DNA of 64,000 bases from JACCTU01 sp963700495 (lineage in GTDB: Bacteria; Actinomycetota; Thermoleophilia; Gaiellales; Gaiellaceae), in the NCBI GenBank assembly GCA_963700495.1, contig CAVOXT010000003.1:62001-126000 (forward strand), in the 5' to 3' direction. Shown here piece after piece: positions 24,932 to 33,644 of the stretch. Positions within the stretch are counted from its first letter, which is position 1, and each line of letters starts with the position of its first letter. The position numbers and the translations under genes are program-made. Under the pieces are notes generated by a model that saw only the letters and a program-made list of their open reading frames with translations, ran no database searches and was not told the origin of the DNA.

Positions 24932-26004
24932 ACGCGGACGCCCACCGCGGAGCGGACGACGTCGACGACCCGCTCTTGAACCGCCGGGTCGATCCCCGGC
25001 CACAGCGGTACGGAGAAGTTCTCGCGTGCCGCCCGCTCGGTCTCGGGCAGCGACCCCGGCTCCCACCCGAGGAACCGCAGCGCCGGCTGCAGGTGCAGAG
25101 GCGTCGTGTAGTACGTCGCCGAGGCGATCTCGGCCGCCCGCAGCGCGTCGCGGATGGCGTCGCGCTCGGGCGAGCGGCAGACGAAGAGGTGGTAGACGTG
25201 GCCGGGCTCGTCCACGGGCAGCTCCACGAGCTCGCCCAGCCCGAGCTCGGCATAGCGCGCCGCAGCCTCACGCCGGCCGCGCGTCCACTCGTCCAGGTGT
25301 TGCAGGAAGAGGCGCAGGAAGGCGGCCTGCAGCTCGTCGAGCCGCGAGTTGTAGCCCACGAACTGGAAGTCCGTCTTGTCGCGCGAGCCGTGGAACGCAA
25401 GCATCCGCACACGCTCGGCGAGCTCGTCGTCGTTCGCGGCGACGAGGCCGCCGTCGCCGAGACAGAAGAGATTCTTCGTCGGGTAGAAGCTGAACGTCGA
25501 GACGATGCTCGTCGCGATCCCCGGGGAGCCGAACGCCTGCGCGGCGTCCTCGATCACCGGTGCGCCGAACCCTCCGAGCTCGCCGATCGCGGCCGGCCGG
25601 CCGAAGAGGTGCACCGGCATGATCGCCTTCGTGCGCTCGGTCAAGCGCGCGGCGACGTCGTCCGGGTCGACGTTCAGCGTCGCAGCGTCGATGTCGGCGA
25701 AGACGGGAGTCGCGCCGCGGCGCGCGATCGACTCGGCCGTCGCGTAGAACGTGAACGCGGGGCAGATCACCTCGTCTCCTGGGCCGATCTCGAGCGCGTC
25801 GAGCACGAGCACGAGCGCATCGGTGCCGTTCGCGACGCCGATCGTCCGCTGCACGCCGAGGTACGTCGCCGCTTCCTCCTCGAACGCGTAGAAGTTCGGC
25901 CCGCGGATGAACTCGCCCGACGCGAGCACCGCGTCGAAGCGTGCACGCAGCTCCTCGATCAGCGGCGCGTACTGCGCCTTGACGTCAACGAGCGGGATCG
26001 GCAC
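24928..26004 (-). CDS. DegT/DnrJ/EryC1-family sugar aminotransferase
   Basis: A 358-residue PLP enzyme that aminates keto-sugars. Motifs are GVANGTDALVLVLDAL (PLP phosphate site, about 55-70), EDAAQAFG (about 151) and STFSFYPTKNLFCLGDGG (about 169-186), where the Lys of PTKN carries PLP. The product would be a 3- or 4-amino-deoxy sugar made from the keto-sugar of the next gene. Start GTG at 26004; it overlaps the upstream DedA gene by 20 bp and the dehydratase by 4 bp. Confidence 0.93.
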   Translation of the reverse strand: MPIPLVDVKAQYAPLIEELRARFDAVLASGEFIRGPNFYAFEEEAATYLGVQRTIGVANGTDALVLVLDALEIGPGDEVICPAFTFYATAESIARRGATPVFADIDAATLNVDPDDVAARLTERTKAIMPVHLFGRPAAIGELGGFGAPVIEDAAQAFGSPGIATSIVSTFSFYPTKNLFCLGDGGLVAANDDELAERVRMLAFHGSRDKTDFQFVGYNSRLDELQAAFLRLFLQHLDEWTRGRREAAARYAELGLGELVELPVDEPGHVYHLFVCRSPERDAIRDALRAAEIASATYYTTPLHLQPALRFLGWEPGSLPETERAARENFSVPLWPGIDPAVQERVVDVVRSAVGVRV

Positions 26005-26671
26005 GGCGAGAAAGGGTACTGGAGCGCCGGCGGCGCACCACCAGATAGACGATGCCGATCACGATCGCCGCGAGCACGACGTAGTCCACGTAGTGGAAGT
26101 TCTCGTGGAAGGTTTCCCAGCGCGTCCCGAGCGCGTAGCCGGCTCCCGCGAACGCGATGCACCAGATCGTCGAGCCGATGAAGGTCACGACGGTGTAGCG
26201 CAGGAGCGGCATGCGGAAGACGCCCGCGGGGATCGAGATGAACGAGCGCGCGACCGGCGTGATCCTGCCGAGGAAGACGGCCCAGCCGCCCCAGCGGTCG
26301 AACCAGCGCTCGGCTCGTTCGAGCTTGGGCGGCGGCAGGTGCAGCCAGCGGCCGTGTCGCTCGAGGTAGGGGCGGCCGCCGTACATCCCGATCGCCCAGC
26401 CGATCAACCCGCCGATCGTGTAGCCGATCGTTCCGGCGAGCACCATCACGACCCAGGCGCCGAATCCGTTGTCGAAGTCGTGCCCGAACAGCACGACGCC
26501 CGAGGCGAACGCCCCCGCCGCGAGCGCACCGGAGTAGAGCATCACGAGCTCGCTGAATGCGGGGAAGACCGCGTCGACGAGCATCAGGAAGAAGACGGCG
26601 TAGAGCCCGTGGTCGCCGATGACCTCCGTGACCTTGTCTGTCACCACCGAGGTGACGGAGGCGACGAGCAC
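25985..26671 (-). CDS. DedA-family membrane protein
   Basis: A 228-residue DedA/SNARE-associated (VTT) protein with about five membrane segments. Features are an N-terminal FPAFSELVMLYSGALAAG region, GRITPVARSFISIPAGVFRM (family motif with conserved Arg and Pro) and GSTIWCIAFAGAGYALG. DedA proteins are linked to undecaprenyl-phosphate and lipid recycling. The GTG at 26671 shares one base with the TAG of the glycosidase gene. Located between two glycan enzymes, it may recycle the lipid carrier used for the surface polysaccharide. Confidence 0.9.
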   Translation of the reverse strand: MLVASVTSVVTDKVTEVIGDHGLYAVFFLMLVDAVFPAFSELVMLYSGALAAGAFASGVVLFGHDFDNGFGAWVVMVLAGTIGYTIGGLIGWAIGMYGGRPYLERHGRWLHLPPPKLERAERWFDRWGGWAVFLGRITPVARSFISIPAGVFRMPLLRYTVVTFIGSTIWCIAFAGAGYALGTRWETFHENFHYVDYVVLAAIVIGIVYLVVRRRRSSTLSRRADPAR

Positions 26672-28368
26672 TAGCGCGGAGCGATCGTGACGGGGCCGGT
26701 GAGCGAGACCGTGCCGATCTCGTTTTGCGCGGTCACGCGAAGCTGGTAGCGGCCTGCGCGCACGAGGGAACCGTACGCGTTGCGGCCGTTCCACGTGATC
26801 GTCTGCGGGCCGGCCGTGAGGCTGCGCGGCGGAAGCGTGCGCAGCGTCGCGCCCCCTGCCGTCAGCACCGTCCCGCGGACCTGTGCCGGGCGTGTGAGCT
26901 GGAAGGTCGAGCTCACCGTCCCGCCCCGCTGGGCGCCCGAGACGCTGAGCGAGCCGAGCGTGAGGTTCAGGAAGAACGAGCGCTCGGCCTGCGAGCTGCG
27001 CCCGAGGTCGTCGGTTGCGTCGACGACGAAGCGCCAGAGCCCCTCCGGCGCAGTCTCGCCCCACTGGAACCGGTACGTGCCGAGCGCGCTCTTCGGGCCG
27101 ACCTCCACGGGACGCTCGCCGCCGTCCGGCCCGATCAGCCGGGCGTTCACCGTCGAGGGCCGCACGATCTTGTAGGCGAGCGTCTCGCGATCGTTCACGC
27201 CGTCCCCGTTCGGCGACACGACGTCGACCGGAAGCTCGGGTGCGTGCACGCCGTAGTAGAAGAGATTGAGCGACTCGGCAACCGAGCGCTCGCCGGAGGG
27301 GTCCGACGGACGGTTCAGCAGCTCTCCCTCGAAGGCCATCGTCGCCGAGCCGCCGCCGTCGAGCGACGAGCCGGTCCAGACGCCGAGACGCATCAGCAGC
27401 AGCGCAAGCTCGAAGTTCGTCATCCCCACGCTGTAGCCGGACCGCCGTCCGTCGACCGTGACGAGGACGATGCGCCCGTCCTGCGTCTGACCGACTGCGC
27501 TCCGCGGCTGGCGCGGAACGAGCTGGTTCGACGTGAACCCCTCGTTCGAACGGAAGACCGGCCGGCCGGCACGGACGAGCACCGGCCCGCCGCCGACCGC
27601 GTCCACGAGATCCGACCAGTTGGGGGTCAGCGTCAAACGAACCGTCACGTTCGACCCGGGCAGAGCCTCGGCGGCGAGCCGGCCCGCCCCGGTCGCACCA
27701 CGGGCGACGAGCACAGCCCCGCCCGGGGGAATCGGCGTCGCGCCGCCCTGCTTCGCCTGCACGACGGTGCCGACGAGGTCGCGCAGCGGCTGCGCTGCCG
27801 GAAACGGCGTGAGCACGAGCTCGACCGTCTCGACGGCCGCGGGCGTCGCTGGGCCGTACGTCGGCGTGTAGAGAGCGACGCCGTTGCCGCCCGGGTCCCG
27901 GTTCAGCACGAGCGGACGCCGTTGCCCGGATCCCTGCCACGTCCCGGCGAACTTGACCTTGTCGACGCGCAGCGTCCCGTCCGGCGCGATACCCGTGCTC
28001 GAGCGGTCGGGATTCGGGGGCGAGGCGAGGATGCCGTTCATCAGCAGCAACCCGCTCGGGTGGCCGATGCTCGCGTTGAAGAGATCGCCGTTCACGCCTG
28101 CGACGGTCGCAGTGGTAGCCGCGCGCCGCTGCATCTGGGTCACGCGCTCGCGCCCGATGATCAAGTCGTTCGACAGGATCGGCTTCAGCGCGTAGAGCCC
28201 GACGGGCCGAGGGCCGCGCAGGACGTGCACGACGACCGGCCCGTGCGTGGTGAACGAGACGGTGCGCTCGTACGAGACTCCGGGCATGAGCAGGCGCGCC
28301 TGCCCGAGCGACGCAGGTGCGAGGACGAGCGCCGCCAGAGCGGACGTGAGAATTGCCTTCCCGAGCAC
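26671..28368 (-). CDS. Secreted phosphodiester glycosidase-domain protein with FlgD-Ig tail
   Basis: A 565-residue secreted protein. A signal peptide (AILTSALAALVLAPASLGQA) is followed by a phosphodiester glycosidase (NAGPA/DUF2233) domain with GVNGDLFNASIGHPSGLLLMNG (about 95) and SSLDGGGSATMAFEG (about 340), and a C-terminal half with PNGDGVNDRE and FlgD-like Ig modules (ITWNGRNAYGSLVRAGRYQLRV). In other organisms this catalytic domain removes GlcNAc from phosphodiesters; in bacteria it may trim teichoic-type or exopolysaccharide linkages. Start GTG 28368. It is the only clear surface hydrolase in this sugar block. Confidence 0.85.
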   Translation of the reverse strand: MLGKAILTSALAALVLAPASLGQARLLMPGVSYERTVSFTTHGPVVVHVLRGPRPVGLYALKPILSNDLIIGRERVTQMQRRAATTATVAGVNGDLFNASIGHPSGLLLMNGILASPPNPDRSSTGIAPDGTLRVDKVKFAGTWQGSGQRRPLVLNRDPGGNGVALYTPTYGPATPAAVETVELVLTPFPAAQPLRDLVGTVVQAKQGGATPIPPGGAVLVARGATGAGRLAAEALPGSNVTVRLTLTPNWSDLVDAVGGGPVLVRAGRPVFRSNEGFTSNQLVPRQPRSAVGQTQDGRIVLVTVDGRRSGYSVGMTNFELALLLMRLGVWTGSSLDGGGSATMAFEGELLNRPSDPSGERSVAESLNLFYYGVHAPELPVDVVSPNGDGVNDRETLAYKIVRPSTVNARLIGPDGGERPVEVGPKSALGTYRFQWGETAPEGLWRFVVDATDDLGRSSQAERSFFLNLTLGSLSVSGAQRGGTVSSTFQLTRPAQVRGTVLTAGGATLRTLPPRSLTAGPQTITWNGRNAYGSLVRAGRYQLRVTAQNEIGTVSLTGPVTIAPR

Positions 28369-28390
28369 GACCCGCGCCAGACGGTAGCGG

Positions 28391-28417
28391 AAGGCCCGGC
28401 CGCGCCGGCCGGGCCTT
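28391..28417. terminator. Hairpin between MMPL and phosphodiester glycosidase genes
   Basis: Perfect 11-bp arms (28391-28401 and 28407-28417) around a 5-base loop, AAGGCCCGGCC / GGCCGGGCCTT. The tract after the stem is short (TTT on the plus strand), as is usual in GC-rich genomes. It lies 21 bp after the MMPL stop and before the glycosidase start on the same strand, so it would separate the two transcripts. Confidence 0.7.
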
Positions 28418-28437
28418 TACCGCCTGCTTACGAGGAC

Positions 28438-30583
28438 TTACGCGGCTGCGGGCGCCGGCTCGAGCGGCGAGGGCTTCACCCGCAGCACCTTGGCGAGCGA
28501 CGGCGGCAGCCACCAGTTCCAGCGCCCCATCAGCTTCATCACGCTCGGAACGAGCAGGGCGCGGACGATCGTGACGTCGATCAGCACCGCCACCGCGAGG
28601 CCGAAGCCGAACTGCTGCAGGCCGACGATCGATCCCGCGACGAAGCCGAAGAACGCCGCGAACATGACGAGGCCCGCCGCGGTCACGATGCGGCCCGTCT
28701 TGGCGAGGCCGTTCGCGACCGCGTCCTCGTTCGACCGGCCGCTGTCCCATTCCTCGCGCATTCGGCTCACGAGGAAGACCTCGTAGTCCATCGAGAGGCC
28801 GAACAGCATGGCGAAGAGCATCACCGGGATCCAGCCTTCGATCTGGTCGGCCTGCATCAGCCCGAACGGCTCGCCCCAGCCCCACTGGAAGGCGACCACG
28901 AGGAGACCGTAGGCGGCCGCGATCGAGAGCAGGTTCATCACGATCGCCTTCAGCGGCAGCAGCAGCGAACGGAACGCCCGCACGAGCAGGACGTACGTCA
29001 CGAGCAGCACGCCGAGCACCATCCACGGGAACGCACCGAAGGTCAGGTCGAGGAAGTCGACGCCGCCCGGAGGCGCGCCGCCCGCAAGCGCCTCGGTCCC
29101 GATCGGGAACTGCGCGGCGGGAATGATCTCGCCGCGCAGCCGGTCGACGAAGTCCTGCGCCGGCGGCGTCCCGTAGTCGTTCTTGCCGACCACCTCGACG
29201 TGCAGATACCGGCCCGTCGGATCGACGTACTGCTCGTCCCCGGGCTCGAAGCGCACCCCCGCCACCTCCGGATCGGCCCGAAGGCCTGAGATCAGGCGGG
29301 CGTTCGCCTCCTGGACCGCCGGATTCTCGGTGCCTCCCGCACGGCCCGTATCGACGATCACGTCGGTGGGCGTGAGCGCGCCGGCACCGACGGCGGCGGT
29401 GAGCGCGTTCATGCCCTGGACTCCCTCGAGGTTCTGCGGCAGGCCCTCGTTCGTCCCCGGCCCGAGCTGGAGGTCGAGCACCGGCGCGGCGAACACGAGC
29501 AGCAGTGCGGCGGTCGACGTCGCGATGATCACCGGGAAGCGCATCACGAAGCGCGAGAGGCGGCCCCAGAAGTTCGCCTCGTGGTCGGCCCGCCGGTTCT
29601 CGACGCCGGCGCGGCACGAAGCGCACGCGGTCGAGGCGCTGACCGAGGAACGAGAGCAGGACGGGCAGAACCGTCAGCGCAGCGACGACCGAGACGGCCG
29701 GGATCACGAGCCCGCCGAGCCCGAAGCCGCGCATGAACGGCAGAGGCATGAACAGCATCGCCGCGAGGCCGATCCCGACGGCGGTGCCGCTGAAGACGAC
29801 CGCGCGGCCGGCCGTCGACATCGTCGTCACGAGCGCCTCGTCACGCGGCTTGCCCGCACGCAGCTCCTCGCGGAACCGGTAGACGATGAGCAGCGAGTAG
29901 TCGACCGCAATCCCGAGCCCGATCAGCATGACGAGGTTCTGGAGGTACGTCGTCAGCTCCATGGAGTGCGCGAAGATCCAGATGATCCCGAGCGTCACGG
30001 GGATCGCGAATGCGGCGAGCATGAACGGGACGACGAACGCCAGCGTTCCGAACACGAACGCGAGGATGAGCAGCGCGATCGGGATCGCGATGTACAGCTC
30101 GCCGATCTTCAGGTCATGCGCGAACACCGGATCGAGGTCGTGCTCGATCGCGGGGCTACCGGACACCCAGACCTGCTCCGCGTCGAGGCCGCGGACGGCG
30201 GCGCGGATGTCGTCGGTGTAGGGCTTCGACTCTGCGCGCTCGAGCTTCGACACGATCAGCGCGGTCGACAGGTCGTCGGAAACCGGCTGGACTGCGGCGA
30301 CGCGCCCGCCCGGGAGCTGGTCGGCGGCGCGCTGCGCCGCGGCGCGGAGGTCGGCCTGGTCGGCTCCCTCGGCGATCACCATGAACGCGCCGTCGGGGAG
30401 TTGGCCGAAGTGATCCTGCATGACCGCCTCGACCTTCGCGGTGTCGGTGCCCGGGAGCAGAAAGCGGTTCGTGAGCAGGTCGGCGAGGCCCGACGAGGCC
30501 GCGCCGGCGGTCACCAAGAGGACGAGCCAGGTTGCGAGCACCGGCCAGCGGTGCCTGAGGACGAAACGGGTCAGGTTCTCCAT
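28438..30583 (-). CDS. MMPL-family (RND superfamily) membrane transporter; one frame break
   Basis: A transporter of about 714 residues with 12 membrane segments in two MMPL halves. The first half has GLGIAVDYSLLIVYRFREE and the second FAMLFGLSMDYEVFLVSRMREEW; both carry the Asp-Tyr pair that relays protons in MMPL/MmpL proteins. Such proteins export lipids, siderophores or drugs. The frame breaks once near 29602-29615 (one extra base, after RVRFVP); skipping it gives continuous protein. The ATG at 30583 follows GGAGGG. The gene is divergent from a MarR regulator, suggesting drug- or lipid-responsive expression. Confidence 0.88.
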
Positions 30584-30617
30584 GACAACTCCCTCCGACA
30601 GCTTTCGATCGTCGATA

Positions 30618-30670
30618 TCCCTAGCACTCGAAGATTGAGCTTGTCAAGTATCGAACTGGTGAAGTATCAT
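30618..30670. promoter_or_regulatory. Overlapping divergent promoters of the MMPL and marR genes
   Basis: Toward MMPL: TTGACA (minus strand, 30642-30647), 18-bp spacer, TAGGGA (30618-30623). Toward marR: TTGTCA (30641-30646), 18-bp spacer, TATCAT (30665-30670). The two -35 boxes share the palindrome CTTG-T-CAAG (30640-30648), and GATACTT is repeated twice nearby on the minus strand. One MarR dimer on this palindrome could repress both directions. Box assignments are by eye. Confidence 0.55.
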
Positions 30671-30678
30671 TCGGTCCG

Positions 30679-31148
30679 ATGCCTGACGTCCGCGTCGAGA
30701 TCAAGGCGAAGGTCACCGTGCGCCGGAAGCCTCAGCTGAGCGTCGGCTCCGAGGCCTGGCTTGCGCTCTACGAGTACTTCAAATCGCAGAAGCCGCGCTT
30801 CGCAGAGATCTCGCTCGAGCTCGGTCTGACCGACATGCAGGGCTATGCGATGTGGCTGCTCGACGAGCCGATGCCGATGGGCGAGCTCGCCCGCCGGCTC
30901 GGCTGCGACAACTCGAACATCACGGGGATCGTCGACCGGCTCGAGAGCCGCGGGCTGATCGAGCGCCGGCCGTCGCCCGAGGATCGCCGGGTCAAGCTGC
31001 TCGTGCTCACAAAGAAGGGCGAGGAGCTGCGACAACTCGGCGCGGAGCGCTTCTCGAGCCGGCTCCCGGCATCGCGTCGTTGAGCAAGGCAGAGCAGCGC
31101 ACGCTCCGAGACCTGCTCTGGAAGGCGCTCGAGGCCGAGCGCGCCTGA
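30679..31148 (+). CDS. MarR-family transcriptional regulator; one frame break near the C-terminus
   Basis: About 156 residues. A winged helix-turn-helix with MPMGELARRLGCDNSNITGIVDRLESRGLIERR and the wing DRRVKLLVLTKKGEEL identifies MarR. The frame as given stops at 31083 after LPASRR, but one missing base near 31060-31068 lets it continue into a normal helix (SLSKAEQRTLRDLLWKALEA) and TGA at 31146-31148. It probably represses the divergent MMPL transporter gene and itself. It ends one base before the convergent cupin gene. Confidence 0.85.
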
Positions 31149-31149
31149 C

Positions 31150-31476
31150 CTACCGGTCGGTTCGCTCGTACATCAGGGTCGTCATCGTCGTGCCCTCGGT
31201 CCAGAGCCGGTGCCGCACGTCCTTCGGCCAGACGACGAACTCGCCCGCACGAAGCGGCGACCGCTCGTCGGCGACGCTCGTCCAGCCTTCGCCTTCGATG
31301 CACGAGACGTAGGTCTCGTTCGGGCCCGGGTGCTCGTGGATCGTCCCGCCCGGAGCGAAGCGGAGCAGCGACAGGAAGAACCCCGGCTCGTTCACGAGCA
31401 CCTTCCCCTCGACGTCGATGCACCCCTCGAACGGCAGCGGGCTCCAGTCGGGCCGCGGGGACTGCTCGAGCCTCAG
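31150..31476 (-). CDS. Cupin-domain protein
   Basis: A protein of about 108 residues with a single cupin barrel: GGTIHEHPGPNETYV (metal-binding His/Glu motif 1) and FVVWPKDVRHRLW (motif 2 with His). Close relatives are small anti-sigma ChrR-like or mannose-isomerase-like cupins; no activity can be assigned. No ATG, GTG or TTG lies at the expected start. A CTG at 31476 overlaps the mqnC stop as CTGA and is taken as the start, with another CTG at 31482. It ends the long respiratory gene run. Confidence 0.65.
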   Translation of the reverse strand: MRLEQSPRPDWSPLPFEGCIDVEGKVLVNEPGFFLSLLRFAPGGTIHEHPGPNETYVSCIEGEGWTSVADERSPLRAGEFVVWPKDVRHRLWTEGTTMTTLMYERTDR

Positions 31477-32558
31477 TTCCAGACCTTGACGTCTCGGTAG
31501 AGCGTGTCGCGCTGGACGGGCGTCTTGCCCATCGCCTTGATCAGGTGCACGAGCTCCTCCGTCGACGTGCGGTGCGTCGTCCCGGCCGCTGAGACGACGT
31601 TCTCCTCGATCATCACCGAGCCCATGTCGTCCGCGCCGAAGCCGAGCGCGACCTGGCCGATCTTCATCCCCTGCGTCACCCAGGACGACTGGATGTGCGG
31701 CACGTTGTCGAGGTAGAGCCGCGAGACCGCCTGCGTGAGCAGGTAGTCGAAGCTCGTCGGCATCGTCTCGCGCGGGACGAGCGCGCCCAGGCGGTTGCCG
31801 TCGTCCTGGAACGTCCACGAGATGAACGCGCGGAAGCCGCCGGTCTCGTCCTGGAGCTCGCGGATCACGCGCATGTGCTCGACGCGCTCCTCGAGCGTCT
31901 CGACGTGGCCGTACATCATCGTCGCCGTCGTCGACATCCCGAGCCGGTGCGCCTCGCGCATGATGTTCAGCCACTCGCGCGACGTCGTCTTCTTCGGGCT
32001 GATGATGTCGCGTACGCGGTCGACGAGGATCTCCGCGCCGCCGCCGGGGATGGAGTCGAGCCCGGCGTCGCGCAGACGGGTGAGGGCCTCCGGGATCGTG
32101 AGCTTCGAGCGGCGGGCAGCGTGCTGCACCTCGGACGGCGAGAGCGCGTGCAGGTGGATCGCGTAGCGCGCCTTGATCGACGAGAAGAGGTCCTCGTAGT
32201 AGTCGACGCCGAGGTCGGGGTGATGGCCTCCCTGCATCAGCAGCCCCGTCCCGCCGATCGCGATCGTCTCCTCGATCTTCTTGAAGATGACGGTCTTCGG
32301 GAGGAGGTAGCCCTCGTTCGTGTCGCCCGGACGCCGGTAGAACGCGCAGAAGTCGCAGTCCGTGTAGCAGACGTTCGTGTAGTTCAGGTTCCGGTCGACG
32401 ATGAACGTGATCCGGCCGGGATCCACCTTTCGAGAGCGGATCTCGTTCGCCGCGCGCCCGACCGCGACAAGGTCGCGCGAGCGGAGCAGCGTCAGCGCGT
32501 CGTCCTCGTCGATGCGACCGCCGTCCATGGCCTTCTCGAGCACCTCGACGACGCTCAC
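31473..32558 (-). CDS. mqnC: Cyclic dehypoxanthinyl futalosine synthase
   Basis: A 361-residue radical SAM enzyme of the futalosine pathway; it cyclises dehypoxanthine futalosine. The [4Fe-4S] motif is CYTDCDFCAFYRR (CX3CX2C, about 64-71). Other family elements are GGTGLLMQGGHHPDLG, LDSIPGGGAEIL and MMYGHVETLEERV. The GTG at 32558 overlaps the preceding small gene as GTGA. With mqnA and mqnE just upstream it supplies the ring precursor of menaquinone. Confidence 0.95.
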   Translation of the reverse strand: MSVVEVLEKAMDGGRIDEDDALTLLRSRDLVAVGRAANEIRSRKVDPGRITFIVDRNLNYTNVCYTDCDFCAFYRRPGDTNEGYLLPKTVIFKKIEETIAIGGTGLLMQGGHHPDLGVDYYEDLFSSIKARYAIHLHALSPSEVQHAARRSKLTIPEALTRLRDAGLDSIPGGGAEILVDRVRDIISPKKTTSREWLNIMREAHRLGMSTTATMMYGHVETLEERVEHMRVIRELQDETGGFRAFISWTFQDDGNRLGALVPRETMPTSFDYLLTQAVSRLYLDNVPHIQSSWVTQGMKIGQVALGFGADDMGSVMIEENVVSAAGTTHRTSTEELVHLIKAMGKTPVQRDTLYRDVKVWN

Positions 32559-32882
32559 TGAAGACTCCTCGCTGCAGCGACGACCATAAGCAACAGGCAC
32601 AGCACGAACGGCGGCCCGAGCGAGAACATCGTCACGAAGCACCACCCGGCCAGCATGACGGCCGCAGCCGACGCGCACCGAGGCGCGCGGCCAGACGACG
32701 GGTGCGGGCACAAGCACAACCGGGAGCAGCACGAGCGGCCAGAGGAGGTCCGCGAGATCGTCTTGGGTGGCGACAATGAGCACCGCGTCGAGCACCGCCG
32801 CGACCGCGCCGGCAGCGAGCGCAGAGAGACTCCAGGCGCGCGCCGGGTCGGGAGCAAGTAACAGACTGTTACTTGCGCTCAC
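32555..32882 (-). CDS. Small membrane protein inside the mqn genes; one frame break
   Basis: About 108 residues with three or four hydrophobic stretches (ALAAGAVAAVLDAVLIVA, LLWPLVLLPVVLVPAPVV, and FSLGPPFVLCLLLMVVAA near the end). The GTG at 32882 and the TGA at 32555 form GTGA overlaps with mqnA and mqnC, so it is part of the operon although the frame breaks once (one extra base near 32660-32690). I do not recognise a family. A 23-bp perfect palindrome lies in codons 3-10. Its place suggests a role in quinone precursor synthesis or membrane placement, but that is only context. Confidence 0.55.
32854..32876. promoter_or_regulatory. 23-bp perfect palindrome, operator-like
   Basis: GCAAGTAACAG - A - CTGTTACTTGC is an exact 11-1-11 dyad, and much richer in A/T than its surroundings. 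Size and symmetry resemble operators of TetR- or GntR-family repressors. It lies just inside the small membrane gene, between mqnA and mqnC, so a bound protein could block elongation or an internal promoter. RNA hairpin use is also possible. Confidence 0.5.
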
Positions 32883-33644
32883 GCGCGCGCCGCCTCCGGC
32901 TGCACGAAGCGGAGCTCCGGCACCTCGTCGAGCTCGCCGGCGTCGCGCGCGAGCTCGAGGAACGTGATCAGGCCGGCGCGCTCGCGCGGGCCGAAGCGGT
33001 AGCGGAGCTTCTCGAAGTAGCGCGCGAGGAAGCCGGCGGGGTAGCCGTAGCGCTCGCTCGCCTCGTACGCGAGCGTCTCCGGCTCCGCCCGCGCGAGGCG
33101 CACCGACTGCACGAGCGCCTCCTCGAGCTCGGCCAGGCCGTCCGCGAGCGGCTCCGGAGCAGCCCACACGGCGAAGACCATCGGCAGGCCCGTGCGCTCG
33201 AGCCAGAGCCGTCCGAGGTCGTAGTGCGGCGTCGGGTCCTCGAACGCGGACTTGAGCGCGGCGTCGCCGATCAGCAGCTTCGCGTCCGCCTCCTCGCCCG
33301 AGCGGGACGTGCTCGGCCTCCGGGAGCAGCACCTTCGTCAGCACGACGGAGGTCGCGCTCTCCGGCGTGATCGCGACCGTCCGCACCTGCTCGAGCGGCT
33401 TGCGCGAGACGAGCTGGATCGAGTCGACAGCGCCCTCGGACCCGACGCAGAGGCGCGGGAGGATGCGCAGCCGGTCGGCGTTGCGCGCGTACTCGATCGA
33501 CGAGATCGGCGCCAGGTCGATCTCGCCCGCGATCAGCCGCGCGTTCAGCTCGGTCGGCACGCCGGCCACCTCCTCGACGTCGGCGTCGAGCCGGTGGAAG
33601 ACCGGCGCCATGTTCACGTACGAGATGCGGCCGAGCCTGATCAC
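32879..33644 (-). CDS. mqnA: Chorismate dehydratase (futalosine pathway); one frame break
   Basis: About 254 residues of the MqnA periplasmic-binding-like fold, which dehydrates chorismate to 3-enolpyruvyl-benzoate. The N-terminus RLGRISYVNMAPVFHRL, GEIDLAPISSIEYA and the C-terminal DLGRLWLERTGLPMVFAVW are family hallmarks. One extra base in GGG at about 33297-33299 breaks the frame; skipping it gives PLGEEADAKLLIGDAALKS, as expected. GTG start at 33644 (GTGA overlap with mqnE) and GTGA overlap with the small gene at the end. Confidence 0.92.

Noticed and set aside
25985..30583. A single 1532-codon open frame on the minus strand
   Set aside because: It is a chance concatenation. Its first part is the MMPL N-terminus, the middle is a shadow of the glycosidase gene, and only the end is real DedA. 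Family homology changes frame at each border.
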